Assembly (NCBI RefSeq): GCF_008974145.1
Contig: NZ_BJKP01000014.1
Coordinates: 28,421 to 92,420, forward strand
DNA: 64,000 bases
Source of the DNA: Microcystis aeruginosa NIES-4325
GTDB taxonomy: Bacteria; Cyanobacteriota; Cyanobacteriia; Cyanobacteriales; Microcystaceae
Direction: 5' to 3'
Both the position numbers and the translations under genes were made by a program. This document shows, one piece after another, positions 27,565 through 36,458 of the stretch; position 1 is the first letter of the stretch, and every line of letters begins with the position of its first letter. The notes under the pieces were generated by a model. It searched no databases, was not told the origin of the DNA, and worked only from the letters and a program-made list of their open reading frames with translations.

Positions 27565-28757
27565 TCTTGGTCTAAATCCTGAGCTTCTGGGTCGTTTTCA
27601 TCGGTTTTTACTTCTTGTTCTCCTTTATACAGGGCTATATCCTTAATATCGATTTTCCAGCCCGTCAGACGGGCGGCTAGACGCACGTTCTGCCCTTCTT
27701 TGCCAATCGCTAAACTTAATTGATCCTGTGCCACCAGTACCAATGCTTGTCTTTCTTCGGCATTAGTAAACAAAACTTGGTCAATACGGGCGGGACTAAG
27801 GGCATTGGCGATGTAGGTGGCGGGATCTGGAGACCAGCGAATCACGTCGATTTTTTCCCCCCGCAATTCGTTCACCACGGCTTGAATCCGCGAACCTCTG
27901 GCCCCAATACAGGCCCCAACCGGATCCACGTCTCTCTCTAGGGTATCGACGGCGATTTTTGTCCGCGAACCAACGTGACGGGAGGGGGGATTGGCTTCCC
28001 GGGCGACGGCGACAATACGCACGATTTCCTCCTCGATTTCGGGAACTTCGTTGGCGAACAGATATACTACCAAGCCCGCCGCCGCTCTGGAAACAATTAA
28101 TTGCGGGCCACGGTGAGAACCTTCCAAGACTTTTTTGAGCAGCACTTTAAAGGTGGCGTTGGCGCGATAGTTATCGTTGGGCAGCTGTTCCCGTTTGGGT
28201 AGTTCTGCTTCCACTTCCGGTTGACCGTAGGTACTTTGTACCATGACAATAGCGGCCTGTCTTTCAAAACGGACGACCCGGGCCTGTAAAACGGTTCCTT
28301 CCAGATCTTGGAACTCCTCTTGAATCATTTTGCGTTGGTTATCCCGCAGTTTTTGCAGTAAAACCTGTTTAGTTTGAATCGCCGCCATGCGACCAAATTC
28401 TTTTTGGTCGGGGGTGACATCAAGAACTACTTCATCCCCTAATTGGGCCTCATCGGCCACTTCTTGCACTTCTTTGAGACCGATGTGATGGTCGGGATTG
28501 GTCACTTCTTCCACAATAGTTTTAGTAGAAAGAATGCGAAAGCCTTCTTCTTCTACGTCTAATTCCACATCAAAGTTATTGAAATAATCTTCATGGAATT
28601 GAGCGGCTTTTTCTAAACTTTGGGCGCGTCGATAACGTTCGTAACCCTTGATCAGTGCTTCACGCAAGGCTTCCTGTACAGCATTTTTGGGCAGATTATG
28701 TCGTTGGCTAATTTCTTCGAGCATTATTTTTAACCCGGGCAAATTAACAGTAGCCAT
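27561..28757 (-). CDS. nusA: Transcription termination/antitermination protein NusA
   Basis: The 398-residue protein binds RNA polymerase and RNA to control pausing and termination. The N-terminal domain (LPGLKIMLEEISQRHNLPK) precedes an S1 domain (about 130-200) and two KH domains, with GACIGARGSRIQAVVNELRG and SLAIGKEGQNVRLAARLTGW as hallmark loops. It ends in a short acidic tail and lacks the C-terminal acidic repeats of E. coli NusA, as is usual outside proteobacteria. rimP lies 158 bp upstream. Confidence 0.98.
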   Translation of the reverse strand: MATVNLPGLKIMLEEISQRHNLPKNAVQEALREALIKGYERYRRAQSLEKAAQFHEDYFNNFDVELDVEEEGFRILSTKTIVEEVTNPDHHIGLKEVQEVADEAQLGDEVVLDVTPDQKEFGRMAAIQTKQVLLQKLRDNQRKMIQEEFQDLEGTVLQARVVRFERQAAIVMVQSTYGQPEVEAELPKREQLPNDNYRANATFKVLLKKVLEGSHRGPQLIVSRAAAGLVVYLFANEVPEIEEEIVRIVAVAREANPPSRHVGSRTKIAVDTLERDVDPVGACIGARGSRIQAVVNELRGEKIDVIRWSPDPATYIANALSPARIDQVLFTNAEERQALVLVAQDQLSLAIGKEGQNVRLAARLTGWKIDIKDIALYKGEQEVKTDENDPEAQDLDQE

Positions 28758-28812
28758 AATTATTTTTTCTCCTTACTTTTGAGTTATTGGTTTTTTATCC
28801 GTCAGCCTTGTA

Positions 28813-28870
28813 TCAGTTATCAGATGTAAGTTTTAAGTTAATCAGTTATCAGATGTAAGTTCTAAGTTAA
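28813..28870 (-). repeat. Two tandem 29-bp repeats in the rimP-nusA spacer
   Basis: Two 29-bp units beginning TCAGTTATCAGATGTAAGTT differ at one base. A third start TCAGTTAG follows. They sit inside a normally co-transcribed cluster and lengthen the leader of nusA. Confidence 0.85.
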
Positions 28871-28915
28871 TCAGTTAGTTAGTTATTTATCTTCATCTTT
28901 ATCCCTGATTACTGA

Positions 28916-29386
28916 TTACTGATTACTGCGCTGCTCATCTAAACGGACGCTGATGACAGTGGTGCGATCGATGGTCAGGGAGCGACCCTTTTGGTTAAGA
29001 TAAATAGATTTCTCATCTCTACCTTGCAGTTTTCCGCGCCATTCTTTTGGTTTTCCCTGGCTATCCTGGCCGGTAATGATGACGGGAAAACCTTTAAAAG
29101 ACTGAAATTCGCGCTCACTGCTCAGTTGTCGAGAAATGCCCGGGCTAGATATTTCTAAAACGTAGGCACCTGGTAAGATTTCTTGACTGTCGAGGGCGGT
29201 TTCTAAAGACCGACTCATCTGCTCACAGTCCTCTAAACCGGTATCTCCCGCAAGATTGCGAATATCGACGCGCAGGACGGGAGGCCTTTTATTGGTTTGG
29301 AAAACGATATCGACCACTTCTAGCCCCAAGTTTTCAGCAATAGGGGTGGCTAGGTGCAGCAGGTCGGGGATGAGCGGATGGGTCAT
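28916..29386 (-). CDS. rimP: Ribosome maturation factor RimP
   Basis: The 156-residue protein helps assemble the 30S subunit. It shows the N-terminal GLEVVDIVFQTNKRPPVLRVDI block, GLEDCEQMSRSLETALD, AYVLEISSPGISRQLSSEREFQSFKG and a C-terminal SH3-like barrel ending near TTVISVRL. It is the first gene of the minus-strand rimP-nusA-ylxR-infB cluster, the conserved order in most bacteria. The promoter should lie in the 215-bp gap facing ftsH. Confidence 0.96.
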   Translation of the reverse strand: MTHPLIPDLLHLATPIAENLGLEVVDIVFQTNKRPPVLRVDIRNLAGDTGLEDCEQMSRSLETALDSQEILPGAYVLEISSPGISRQLSSEREFQSFKGFPVIITGQDSQGKPKEWRGKLQGRDEKSIYLNQKGRSLTIDRTTVISVRLDEQRSNQ

Positions 29387-29600
29387 GATTTGGACAATAA
29401 AAAAAGCGGGCGAAACCCACTTCCCTAAACTGTTAGTGATTGGGATAGGCAGTTGTTAGACCACCTAGCTGAATACAGTATAGCAAAAAACCGTCATCAC
29501 TATTTGCCATCAGGGTCGTGCCGGGGGAAAAACAGAACAGTGGTCACGATCGAGTCGATCTGTCACAATGAATACAGGGTAACTAAATATAGAGTCAATT

Positions 29601-31496
29601 ATGGATCAAAAATCTCCGCTCACCGTAGTTAGAGCCAAGTCAGCTAAGAATCGTGGTCATCGGCCAGCATGGAAAGGGATTGTCACCACTTGGATGATTC
29701 TGCAAACCTTTGGCTATGTCACAGCTGCTTGGAGTCAAAAAACCCCAAATACCCTCACCTACGGTGAATTGTTAGAGAAAATCGAGCAAGGAAAGGTAAA
29801 AAAGGTGGAAATCAATCCTTCTTTGCAGCAAGCAGCAGTTACCCTCGTCGGTCAAGCGGACAAGGAGCCCGCGAAAGAAGTCAATTTATTTGACCAAAAT
29901 CCCGAATTAATCAAGAAACTGGATGCTAAGAAAATTGAGTACGGTATTCTCCCTCGCACTGACAATTCGGCCTTGATCAATGTTCTCACTAACCTGTTAG
30001 TCATTATAATCGTCTTGGGATTGTTGGTGTTTATTATCCGTCGTTCCGCTAATGCTTCTGGTCAAGCGATGAACTTCGGTAAATCAAGAGCGCGGTTTCA
30101 GATGGAGGCGAAAACCGGCATAGAATTCAATGATGTGGCGGGTGTGGATGAGGCCAAGGAAGATCTACAGGAAGTAGTAACATTCCTCAAACAACCAGAA
30201 AAATTTACGGCGATTGGCGCAAAAATCCCCAAAGGAGTCCTATTAATTGGTCCACCGGGGACGGGGAAAACTTTGCTGGCTAAAGCGATCGCAGGAGAGG
30301 CGGGAGTGCCTTTTTTCAGCATCTCCGGGTCGGAATTTGTGGAGATGTTTGTCGGGGTTGGTGCGTCGCGAGTGCGAGATCTGTTCCGAAAAGCCCAGGA
30401 AAATGCCCCTTGTTTGGTTTTTATCGATGAAATTGATGCCGTTGGTCGTCAAAGAGGGGTCGGTTATGGGGGAGGTAATGATGAACGGGAACAAACCCTG
30501 AACCAATTATTGACGGAAATGGACGGTTTTGAGGAAAATACTGGCATTATCGTCATTGCCGCCACCAACCGTCCCGATGTTTTGGATTCAGCCCTTTTGC
30601 GTCCGGGTCGTTTCGATCGACAGGTAGTGGTGGATTATCCAGATTTTAAGGGACGTTTGGCCATTTTAGAAGTCCATTCTCGCGATAAAAAGGTGGCTGC
30701 TGATGTGGCTCTGGAGGCGATCGCCCGTCGCACACCCGGTTTTACTGGGGCAGATTTGGCTAATATGCTCAACGAAGCGGCGATTTTTACCGCTAGAAGG
30801 CGGAAAGAGGCCATTACCATGGCGGAAGTCAACGATGCGATCGATCGGATTGTGGCCGGTATGGAAGGGCGCGCTTTAGTCGATAGTAAAGCCAAGCGTT
30901 TGATCGCCTATCATGAGGTCGGCCATGCGATTGTCGGTACTCTCTGTCCCGGTCACGATCAAGTGGAAAAAGTCACCCTGATTCCCCGGGGTCAAGCGCA
31001 GGGGTTAACTTGGTTCACTCCCGATGAGGAACAGGGTTTAACCAGTCGTTCCCAGTTATTAGCCCGAATTGCGGGATTATTAGGGGGACGGGTGGCGGAG
31101 GAATGTATCTTCGGTGAGGATGAAGTGACCACCGGGGCTGGTAATGATATTGAAAAAATTACCTATCTGGCCCGACAGATGGTAACGCGTCTGGGAATGT
31201 CGGAATTGGGATTAATTGCCCTAGAGGAGGAGGGCAATTCCTATCTCGGTGGCGCTGGTGCCAGTTATCATGCCGACCATTCCTTCGCGATGATGGCGAA
31301 AATCGATGCACAAGTGCGGGAACTTGTCAAGCAATGCCACGATTTAGCAACAAAAATTATCCTTGACAATCGTGTGGCGATTGATCGCTTGGTGGATATA
31401 CTGATTGAACAGGAAACTATTGACGGCGAGGAATTCCGGCGTTTATTGACGGAATTTCAGCGACAAGCGGATCGGTCAATGGTGACTACGGTTTAA
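29601..31496 (+). CDS. ftsH: ATP-dependent zinc metalloprotease FtsH
   Basis: The 631-residue membrane protease degrades damaged membrane proteins; in cyanobacteria FtsH complexes help with photosystem II repair. It has an N-terminal transmembrane segment (about 25-45), a periplasmic/lumenal domain, a second membrane helix (~130-150), the AAA domain with GPPGTGKT at 217-224, Walker [14 protein letters not shown], the SRH region [11 protein letters not shown], and the zinc motif HEVGH at His438-His442. Length and wording fit a thylakoid/cytoplasmic-membrane FtsH paralogue (FtsH2 or FtsH4 type); the exact number cannot be assigned by eye. Confidence 0.96.
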   Translation: MDQKSPLTVVRAKSAKNRGHRPAWKGIVTTWMILQTFGYVTAAWSQKTPNTLTYGELLEKIEQGKVKKVEINPSLQQAAVTLVGQADKEPAKEVNLFDQNPELIKKLDAKKIEYGILPRTDNSALINVLTNLLVIIIVLGLLVFIIRRSANASGQAMNFGKSRARFQMEAKTGIEFNDVAGVDEAKEDLQEVVTFLKQPEKFTAIGAKIPKGVLLIGPPGTGKTLLAKAIAGEAGVPFFSISGSEFVEMFVGVGASRVRDLFRKAQENAPCLVFIDEIDAVGRQRGVGYGGGNDEREQTLNQLLTEMDGFEENTGIIVIAATNRPDVLDSALLRPGRFDRQVVVDYPDFKGRLAILEVHSRDKKVAADVALEAIARRTPGFTGADLANMLNEAAIFTARRRKEAITMAEVNDAIDRIVAGMEGRALVDSKAKRLIAYHEVGHAIVGTLCPGHDQVEKVTLIPRGQAQGLTWFTPDEEQGLTSRSQLLARIAGLLGGRVAEECIFGEDEVTTGAGNDIEKITYLARQMVTRLGMSELGLIALEEEGNSYLGGAGASYHADHSFAMMAKIDAQVRELVKQCHDLATKIILDNRVAIDRLVDILIEQETIDGEEFRRLLTEFQRQADRSMVTTV

Positions 31497-31505
31497 CTCG
31501 CCCTT

Positions 31506-31539
31506 CGTCTCCTCGCTTCGATTAAGTGTTTAGGAGACG
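31506..31539. terminator. Hairpin between convergent ftsH and response regulator genes
   Basis: An 8-bp stem CGTCTCCT/AGGAGACG with an 18-base loop lies 10 bp after the ftsH stop. There is no long T run, so terminator function is only likely. Confidence 0.5.
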
Positions 31540-31581
31540 ATTTCGGCAAAACATCTGCTAATCAGTCGGACAAAGCCAGAA

Positions 31582-32370
31582 TTAACGACTAGCATTGTGA
31601 GCAGGAATTTTATTAATCGAATGACCGTTATGATTGCCCTTGGTGGAGGCAATAATATTAGCTTCTAAAGCTGAATTCATCTCGGCCAACATTTCTAGAT
31701 TAAAACGATAGCCGACGTTGCGGACGGTTTGAATCAAATTAGGTTGTCTGGGATCGGTTTCGATTTTTTTCCGCAAAGAGAGAACATGAGTATCGATTGT
31801 CCGGGGATTATCGATTTCCTCGGGCCAAGCGCGACGCAGTAAATCGGCTCTTGATAGGGGTGTTCCCTCCGCTTGGGCTAAAACGTAGAGTAGGCTAAAC
31901 TCTTGGGGCGTTAATTCGATATACTCCCCGCGAAATTGTACCCGTCGTTGGGCTAAATCTATTTTTAATTGCCCATAATCCAAGTGTAGCGGAGCAGCCC
32001 TACTGCCTAAACGACGAGTTAACACTTCTACCCTAGCCATAAATTCTTGCATTCCAAAGGGCTTTCTCAGGTAGTCGTCGGCCCCTGCTTTTAAACCATT
32101 GACCACATCTTTTTCGCCATTGCGGGCCGAGAGAATCAGTATTAAAGACTGTTTTTGTTGATAAAGCCAACGGCAGAGTTCGATTCCATCCCCGTCGGGC
32201 AAGTCGGAATCGATAATTGCTAAGGTTGGTTGACGATGAAGGAAAGCTTGACGCGCACTTTGCAGGGTTGCCGATTGATTGACCAAATAACCGGCCTGTT
32301 GCAGATGCCAAGCTAATAGCGATCGCAAGTGCGGGTTGCCCTCAACAATAGAAATATGGATCGATACCAC
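31582..32370 (-). CDS. OmpR/PhoB-type response regulator with altered acidic pocket
   Basis: The 262-residue protein has an N-terminal receiver domain and a winged-helix DNA-binding domain (YIELTPQEFSLLYVLAQAEG, RRAWPEEIDNPRTIDTHVLSLRKKIE, RNVGYRF). The phospho-acceptor is Asp54 (IIDSDLPDGDG) and Lys103 is in LRKPF. At the usual paired acids the sequence is VEGN (9-12), so one acidic metal ligand is replaced by Gly. Phosphorylation may be weak or absent. The last ~40 residues are an extra tail rich in Asn and His. Target genes are unknown; no kinase is adjacent. Confidence 0.9.
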   Translation of the reverse strand: MVSIHISIVEGNPHLRSLLAWHLQQAGYLVNQSATLQSARQAFLHRQPTLAIIDSDLPDGDGIELCRWLYQQKQSLILILSARNGEKDVVNGLKAGADDYLRKPFGMQEFMARVEVLTRRLGSRAAPLHLDYGQLKIDLAQRRVQFRGEYIELTPQEFSLLYVLAQAEGTPLSRADLLRRAWPEEIDNPRTIDTHVLSLRKKIETDPRQPNLIQTVRNVGYRFNLEMLAEMNSALEANIIASTKGNHNGHSINKIPAHNASR

Positions 32371-33242
32371 TTGAATTTCTGCCCCATTACTGCACAGATT
32401 GACACATTGTCAGGATATCAGAATTAATGTCAAGATGTTGTAACAATTGTAACATTCGTTAGCTGTCAGCCGTCAGGAGTCAGTATTCAGGGGTCAGATG
32501 TGAGTTTTCAGTTCACTGATTACTGTTTACTGATCACTGAAAAAAAGCTCCCTTCTCCCATCACCCCATCACCCCACTTCATAATTCATAATGCATAATT
32601 CATACGTCCCCAAAAACGTCTTGACTATCAAACCCCATTCAAGGTATTCTGTGGAATAAGATCAGAGTGTAGTGGAATCCAGATTTGAATTGGCGTATAA
32701 ACTCGGACAGTAATGCAATTCAGATTTGAATTGGCCTACTCTTTTGGAGACTTACCCAAAAGCTGACAAGTATTGTCTGTCTGATAATATCTTCTTGACT
32801 GTTGTCTCAGCCATTTAATCACTAAAAAACTACCAGAACACCATGATAGATAAATTTGCCGCCACACGACCCCTATAACCATAGCGTTTCTCACACCTAG
32901 GTCGCATAGTTAAACCTTCTTCGTTGATTAAGCCTTTCATCACCGATAATGTACCTCTTGCAAACAGGAAACGCTATATATAATAGATGGTCTAGATTCC
33001 TCAGATTTTGAGAAATTTTTAGCGGGCAATAACTCATCAATGTTTCCCCCCATAGCCACTAACTGCATACGATTAGATCGCACCCCCAGTATATGTCAGT
33101 CAAAGTTTTCACCTGACTTATATACTATACGACGGTAAAGGGAGGGCGCAGATCGAAATAATCCCCAACTCCCCAGAAATAAGTATCGACAGTTAGGAAC
33201 CAACCCCTGACCTCACATCTAAAGCACTTAAGGAGAAAAAAT
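32371..33242. other. 872-bp intergenic region with repeats and a MITE
   Basis: No gene is recognised. It holds degenerate TCAGTAATCAG-like and TTCATAATTCATAATG runs (about 32480-32605), a pair of CAGATTTGAATTGGC direct repeats near 32682 and 32723, and MITE copy 2 at 32881-32978. An AAGGAGAAAAA ribosome binding site ends it before the subtilase ATG. Confidence 0.6.
32881..32978. mobile_element. MITE-like element, TATAGCGTTTC family, copy 2
   Basis: ATAGCGTTTC at the left and GAAACGCTAT at the right form perfect inverted ends about 98 bp apart. AATGTACCTCTTGCAAAC near the right end shares the GTACCT box of copy 1. It encodes no protein. Confidence 0.75.
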
Positions 33243-35513
33243 ATGCTTGACCAAAGTTTCGACCTATCAGACAGCAATGTTTTAGATGATATCTTCCAGT
33301 TACCAACCCTTGTGGTGGAATCAGGTTTAGGACGCTCCGATTTGATTACCCCTGTTTTCCGCAAAAGTCTCCAGGGCATCGATTCTGGCTTTTTAAGCAA
33401 CTCTGTGGAAGAATACCAGCTAGGACTAGAAAATCGCTGGCAATCATCCCAATCCCTTTCCTCTTGGCGTAACGGCGGTGATTTTTTAACGGGTCAAAGT
33501 AGTTTTGCGGGTCTTTCCAGTTCTGTTGACCTAGCTGGCAATACCTTAGCCACGGCGCGTGATATCACAATTGGAGCGGATCCCACCACCTACAGCGATT
33601 TTGTTGGTTCTACAGACAGCAATGATTACTATCGTTTTAGTATAGGAACCACCAGCAACTTTAGCCTCAATTTAACGGGATTAAGTGCCAATGCTAATGT
33701 GTCCTTATTAGATAGTAGTGGCAGTGAGATTGTTAGCTCCACTAATGGCGGTACCAGAAATGATAGTATTACTCGTCAACTGAATGCCGGTACTTACTAT
33801 GTCCGGGTTTATCCCTACAGAGGCAGCACTAACTATAACTTAAGTTTAACTGCCGCTCCTGTAGAGATTCCAGACAACGCCGGCAATACCTTAGCCACGG
33901 CGCGCAATATCACTATTGGAGCGACTCCCACCAGCTACAGTGATTTTGTTGGTTCTACAGACACCAATGATTACTATCGTTTTAGTTTAGGAACCACTAG
34001 CGACTTTAGCCTGAATTTAACGGGATTAAGTGCCGATGCTGATGTGTCCTTATTAGATAGTAATGGCAGTGTGATTGTTAGATCCACTAATGGCGCCAAC
34101 AGCAGTGAGAGTATTACTCGTCAACTGAATGCGGGTACTTACTTTGTCCTGGTTTATCCCTATAGTGGCAGCACTAACTATAACTTAAGTTTAGCTGCCG
34201 CTCCTGTAGAGATTCCAGACAACGCCGGCAATACCTTAGCCACGGCGCGCAATATCACTATTGGAGCGACTCCCACCAGCTATAGTGATTTTGTTGGTTC
34301 TACAGACACCAATGATTACTATCGTTTTAGTTTAGGAACTACTAGCGACTTTAGCCTGAATTTAACGGGATTAAGTGCCGATGCTGATGTGTCTTTATTA
34401 GATAGTAATGGCAGTGTGATTACTAGCTCCACTAATGGCAATAACAGCAGTGAGAGTATTACTCGTCAACTGAATGCGGGTACTTACTTTGTCCGGGTTT
34501 ATCCCTACAGTGGCGACACTAACTATAACTTAACCCTGTCGGCGACCACAGCCACAGTCACACCCGGATATAGTGCCATTTCAGGATACGGTTTAGTTAA
34601 TGCCGCAGCAGCCGTCGCCGTCGCCTTGAATGAAAGTCCTTTTGCCAATGTCCCCACTTTTGGTGGTGCTAATGACTGGGGGGTTAACTTAGTTAATGCT
34701 CCGGAAGCTTGGGCAAGAGGTTATACAGGACAAGGAATCGTCGTTGCTGTACTAGATACAGGAGTTGACCGCAATCATGCCGACTTAGCGGGCAATATTT
34801 GGACGAATGGGGGCGAAATTGCCAATGATGGTCTTGATAACGATGGCAACGGTTACGTTGATGACGTTTATGGCTGGAACTTTGCCAATGGCAATAATAA
34901 CACTTTAGATGGTAACAGCCATGGTACTCATGTGGCGGGAACCATTGCTGCTGCCAATAATGGTTTCGGAGCTACTGGTGTGGCCTACAATTCCAGAATT
35001 ATGCCGGTGAAAGTTTTGAGCGATTCAGGTAGTGGCAGCTATAGTGGCGTTGCCCAAGGAATTCGCTACGCTGTGGACAACGGTGCTGATGTAATTAATA
35101 TGAGTTTGGGGGGTGGTAGCACTGACAGTGCGGTTCAATCAGCCCTCCAGTATGCCAGCAGTCGCGGAGTTATCGTGGTTATGGCCGCTGGTAATGAGGG
35201 GGCAGCTCAACCCGGTTATCCCGCTTCCAGTGCCACCTCTTGGGGTCTTGCCGTCGGTGCCGTTAATAGTTCTAACCAGATGGCTTCCTTCTCCAATCGT
35301 GCTGGTTCCAATTCTTCGATGAGCTATGTCACCGCTCCAGGCGTACAAGTGTATTCTACTCTCCCTAATGGTGGCTATGGTTTCTTGAGTGGAACCTCCA
35401 TGGCAGCACCTCATGTGGCTGGAGTGGTGGCCCTAATGTTGAATGCCAATCCGAATCTGACCGATGCTCAAGTGCGTCAAATTATTACGACCACAGCAGG
35501 TAATGTCGCCTAA
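33243..35513 (+). CDS. Subtilisin-like (S8) serine protease with three N-terminal PPC domains
   Basis: The 756-residue protein starts with ~90 residues lacking a classical signal peptide, then three ~115-residue pre-peptidase C-terminal (PPC) domains (about 97-440), then a complete S8 domain: Asp505 in AVLDTGVD, His560 in SHGTHVAGT, Asn in AAGNEG, and Ser719 in SGTSMAAPH. A calcium-loop-like DGLDNDGNGYVDD lies between Asp and His. PPC domains usually follow the protease domain; here they precede it. Repeats two and three are almost identical at DNA level. The enzyme is probably secreted and degrades or processes extracellular proteins. Confidence 0.93.
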   Translation: MLDQSFDLSDSNVLDDIFQLPTLVVESGLGRSDLITPVFRKSLQGIDSGFLSNSVEEYQLGLENRWQSSQSLSSWRNGGDFLTGQSSFAGLSSSVDLAGNTLATARDITIGADPTTYSDFVGSTDSNDYYRFSIGTTSNFSLNLTGLSANANVSLLDSSGSEIVSSTNGGTRNDSITRQLNAGTYYVRVYPYRGSTNYNLSLTAAPVEIPDNAGNTLATARNITIGATPTSYSDFVGSTDTNDYYRFSLGTTSDFSLNLTGLSADADVSLLDSNGSVIVRSTNGANSSESITRQLNAGTYFVLVYPYSGSTNYNLSLAAAPVEIPDNAGNTLATARNITIGATPTSYSDFVGSTDTNDYYRFSLGTTSDFSLNLTGLSADADVSLLDSNGSVITSSTNGNNSSESITRQLNAGTYFVRVYPYSGDTNYNLTLSATTATVTPGYSAISGYGLVNAAAAVAVALNESPFANVPTFGGANDWGVNLVNAPEAWARGYTGQGIVVAVLDTGVDRNHADLAGNIWTNGGEIANDGLDNDGNGYVDDVYGWNFANGNNNTLDGNSHGTHVAGTIAAANNGFGATGVAYNSRIMPVKVLSDSGSGSYSGVAQGIRYAVDNGADVINMSLGGGSTDSAVQSALQYASSRGVIVVMAAGNEGAAQPGYPASSATSWGLAVGAVNSSNQMASFSNRAGSNSSMSYVTAPGVQVYSTLPNGGYGFLSGTSMAAPHVAGVVALMLNANPNLTDAQVRQIITTTAGNVA
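33531..34560 (+). repeat. Three tandem 345-bp repeats encoding PPC domains
   Basis: The unit length is exactly 345 bp (115 codons), measured between GGCAATACCTTAGCCACGGC at 33537, 33882 and 34227. Units 2 and 3 differ at few positions, which points to recent duplication or gene conversion. The repeats keep the reading frame. Confidence 0.9.
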
Positions 35514-35550
35514 AACTCGGCTGTTTTTCGGACTCAGATTGCTTATCTTT

Positions 35551-35575
35551 AGCCATCAGCGAAAAGCTGATGGCT
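35551..35575 (+). terminator. Hairpin after the subtilase gene
   Basis: A perfect 10-bp stem AGCCATCAGC/GCTGATGGCT with a GAAAA loop lies 37 bp after the stop codon. There is no T run, so its termination role is likely but not certain. Confidence 0.55.
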
Positions 35576-35592
35576 GATTCCTAGGCCTCAGA

Positions 35593-35626
35593 CAAAAAAA
35601 ACTCGTTTACTTTTGTGCAAACGAGT
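35593..35626 (-). terminator. Rho-independent terminator of the DUF3155 gene
   Basis: Read on the minus strand, stem ACTCGTTT/AAACGAGT with a 10-base loop is followed by a run of eight T, 34 bp past the gene's stop. Confidence 0.8.
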
Positions 35627-35660
35627 TTACTTTCCATGATATGATCAATAGTCCTTTGAG

Positions 35661-35975
35661 TTATTTAGCAACTGCTACCGGTGCTTTGACGGGCTGGGGC
35701 TGCAGGTCGCGCAAACTTGGGAAAAGGAAGTGGTTTTCCTCCACATATTGCGCTCCAAACAGTCCTTTTTCAGCCCAGAAATAGCGATCGGTTGTATGCT
35801 CGTTACGCTTAACAATCAATAAAGCTGGTGGGCTAATGCCTATAGCTTGAATATACTTACGCGCCGCAGTTACGGGTTTATCCTCGCCACTTTCAATACT
35901 ATACTGGGGTACAAGTTCAAGTATCTTACGTCCTTCTTGACGACGGCGACTTTTACGTTTCCGTTTTCTGGCCAA
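35661..35975 (-). CDS. DUF3155 domain-containing protein
   Basis: The 104-residue basic protein begins MARKRKRKSRRRQEGRKILE and has a central HTTDRYFWAEKGLFGAQYVE block, which I recognise as the cyanobacterial DUF3155 family. The strongly basic first 16 residues suggest nucleic-acid binding, but the function is unknown. It is monocistronic with a good terminator. Confidence 0.8.
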   Translation of the reverse strand: MARKRKRKSRRRQEGRKILELVPQYSIESGEDKPVTAARKYIQAIGISPPALLIVKRNEHTTDRYFWAEKGLFGAQYVEENHFLFPSLRDLQPQPVKAPVAVAK

Positions 35976-36458
35976 CCCAATTACCTCCTGTTTTGGCTAA
36001 TCGTTGTAATGATAGTTACAAAAGCCGCAGCAATTATATCCGTTCTAGACCAAGAAATCAAGTGTCTCTCACAAACCCAATTCCGGACAAATTTGACTAG
36101 AAGCCAGACTGAGAGTATGTTTAAGTTTTTGTTACAAAAACACCCCCCTCCAAACCTGATATAAAACTTATTATTCTTAAACTTTTTTTAATATATACCG
36201 TTTCCCATTCACAAAAGGTACATTTTCGACCTTAAACAGCTTAATCAGTAAAGCTTTAAGTGTGCCGCACAGGTACGAGAACCGCTATATACCGTGATCG
36301 ACCCCTAAAATAGTGACCAAACCCTTGTCCTAATTGCTTTTTACTGGCTGCCCTCGACCCAAGAAGATGGCGATTCTCTCCTGTGTAAACTGGGAAACAA
36401 AACTCGCAACCCTAGCTGTATCTAGGTTTTCTGACTTTTTACTTTTTACTTTCTTGGT
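35976..36458. other. Intergenic region with MITE copy 3
   Basis: The 483-bp gap holds the upstream region of the DUF3155 gene, MITE copy 3 (36193-36291) and the upstream region of the histidine kinase gene with an ACTTTTTACTTTTTAC run near 36432. No gene is supported. Confidence 0.5.
36193..36291. mobile_element. MITE-like element, TATAGCGTTTC family, copy 3 (divergent)
   Basis: The ~99-bp element has ends ATATACCGTTTCCC and GAGAACCGCTATAT, an imperfect inverted pair, with AAGGTACA and AGGTACGAG boxes just inside, as in copies 1 and 2. It is non-coding. Confidence 0.65.

Noticed and set aside
33531..34560. Regular long repeats as a possible non-coding array
   Set aside because: The period is 345 bp, a multiple of three, and each unit encodes a PPC domain.
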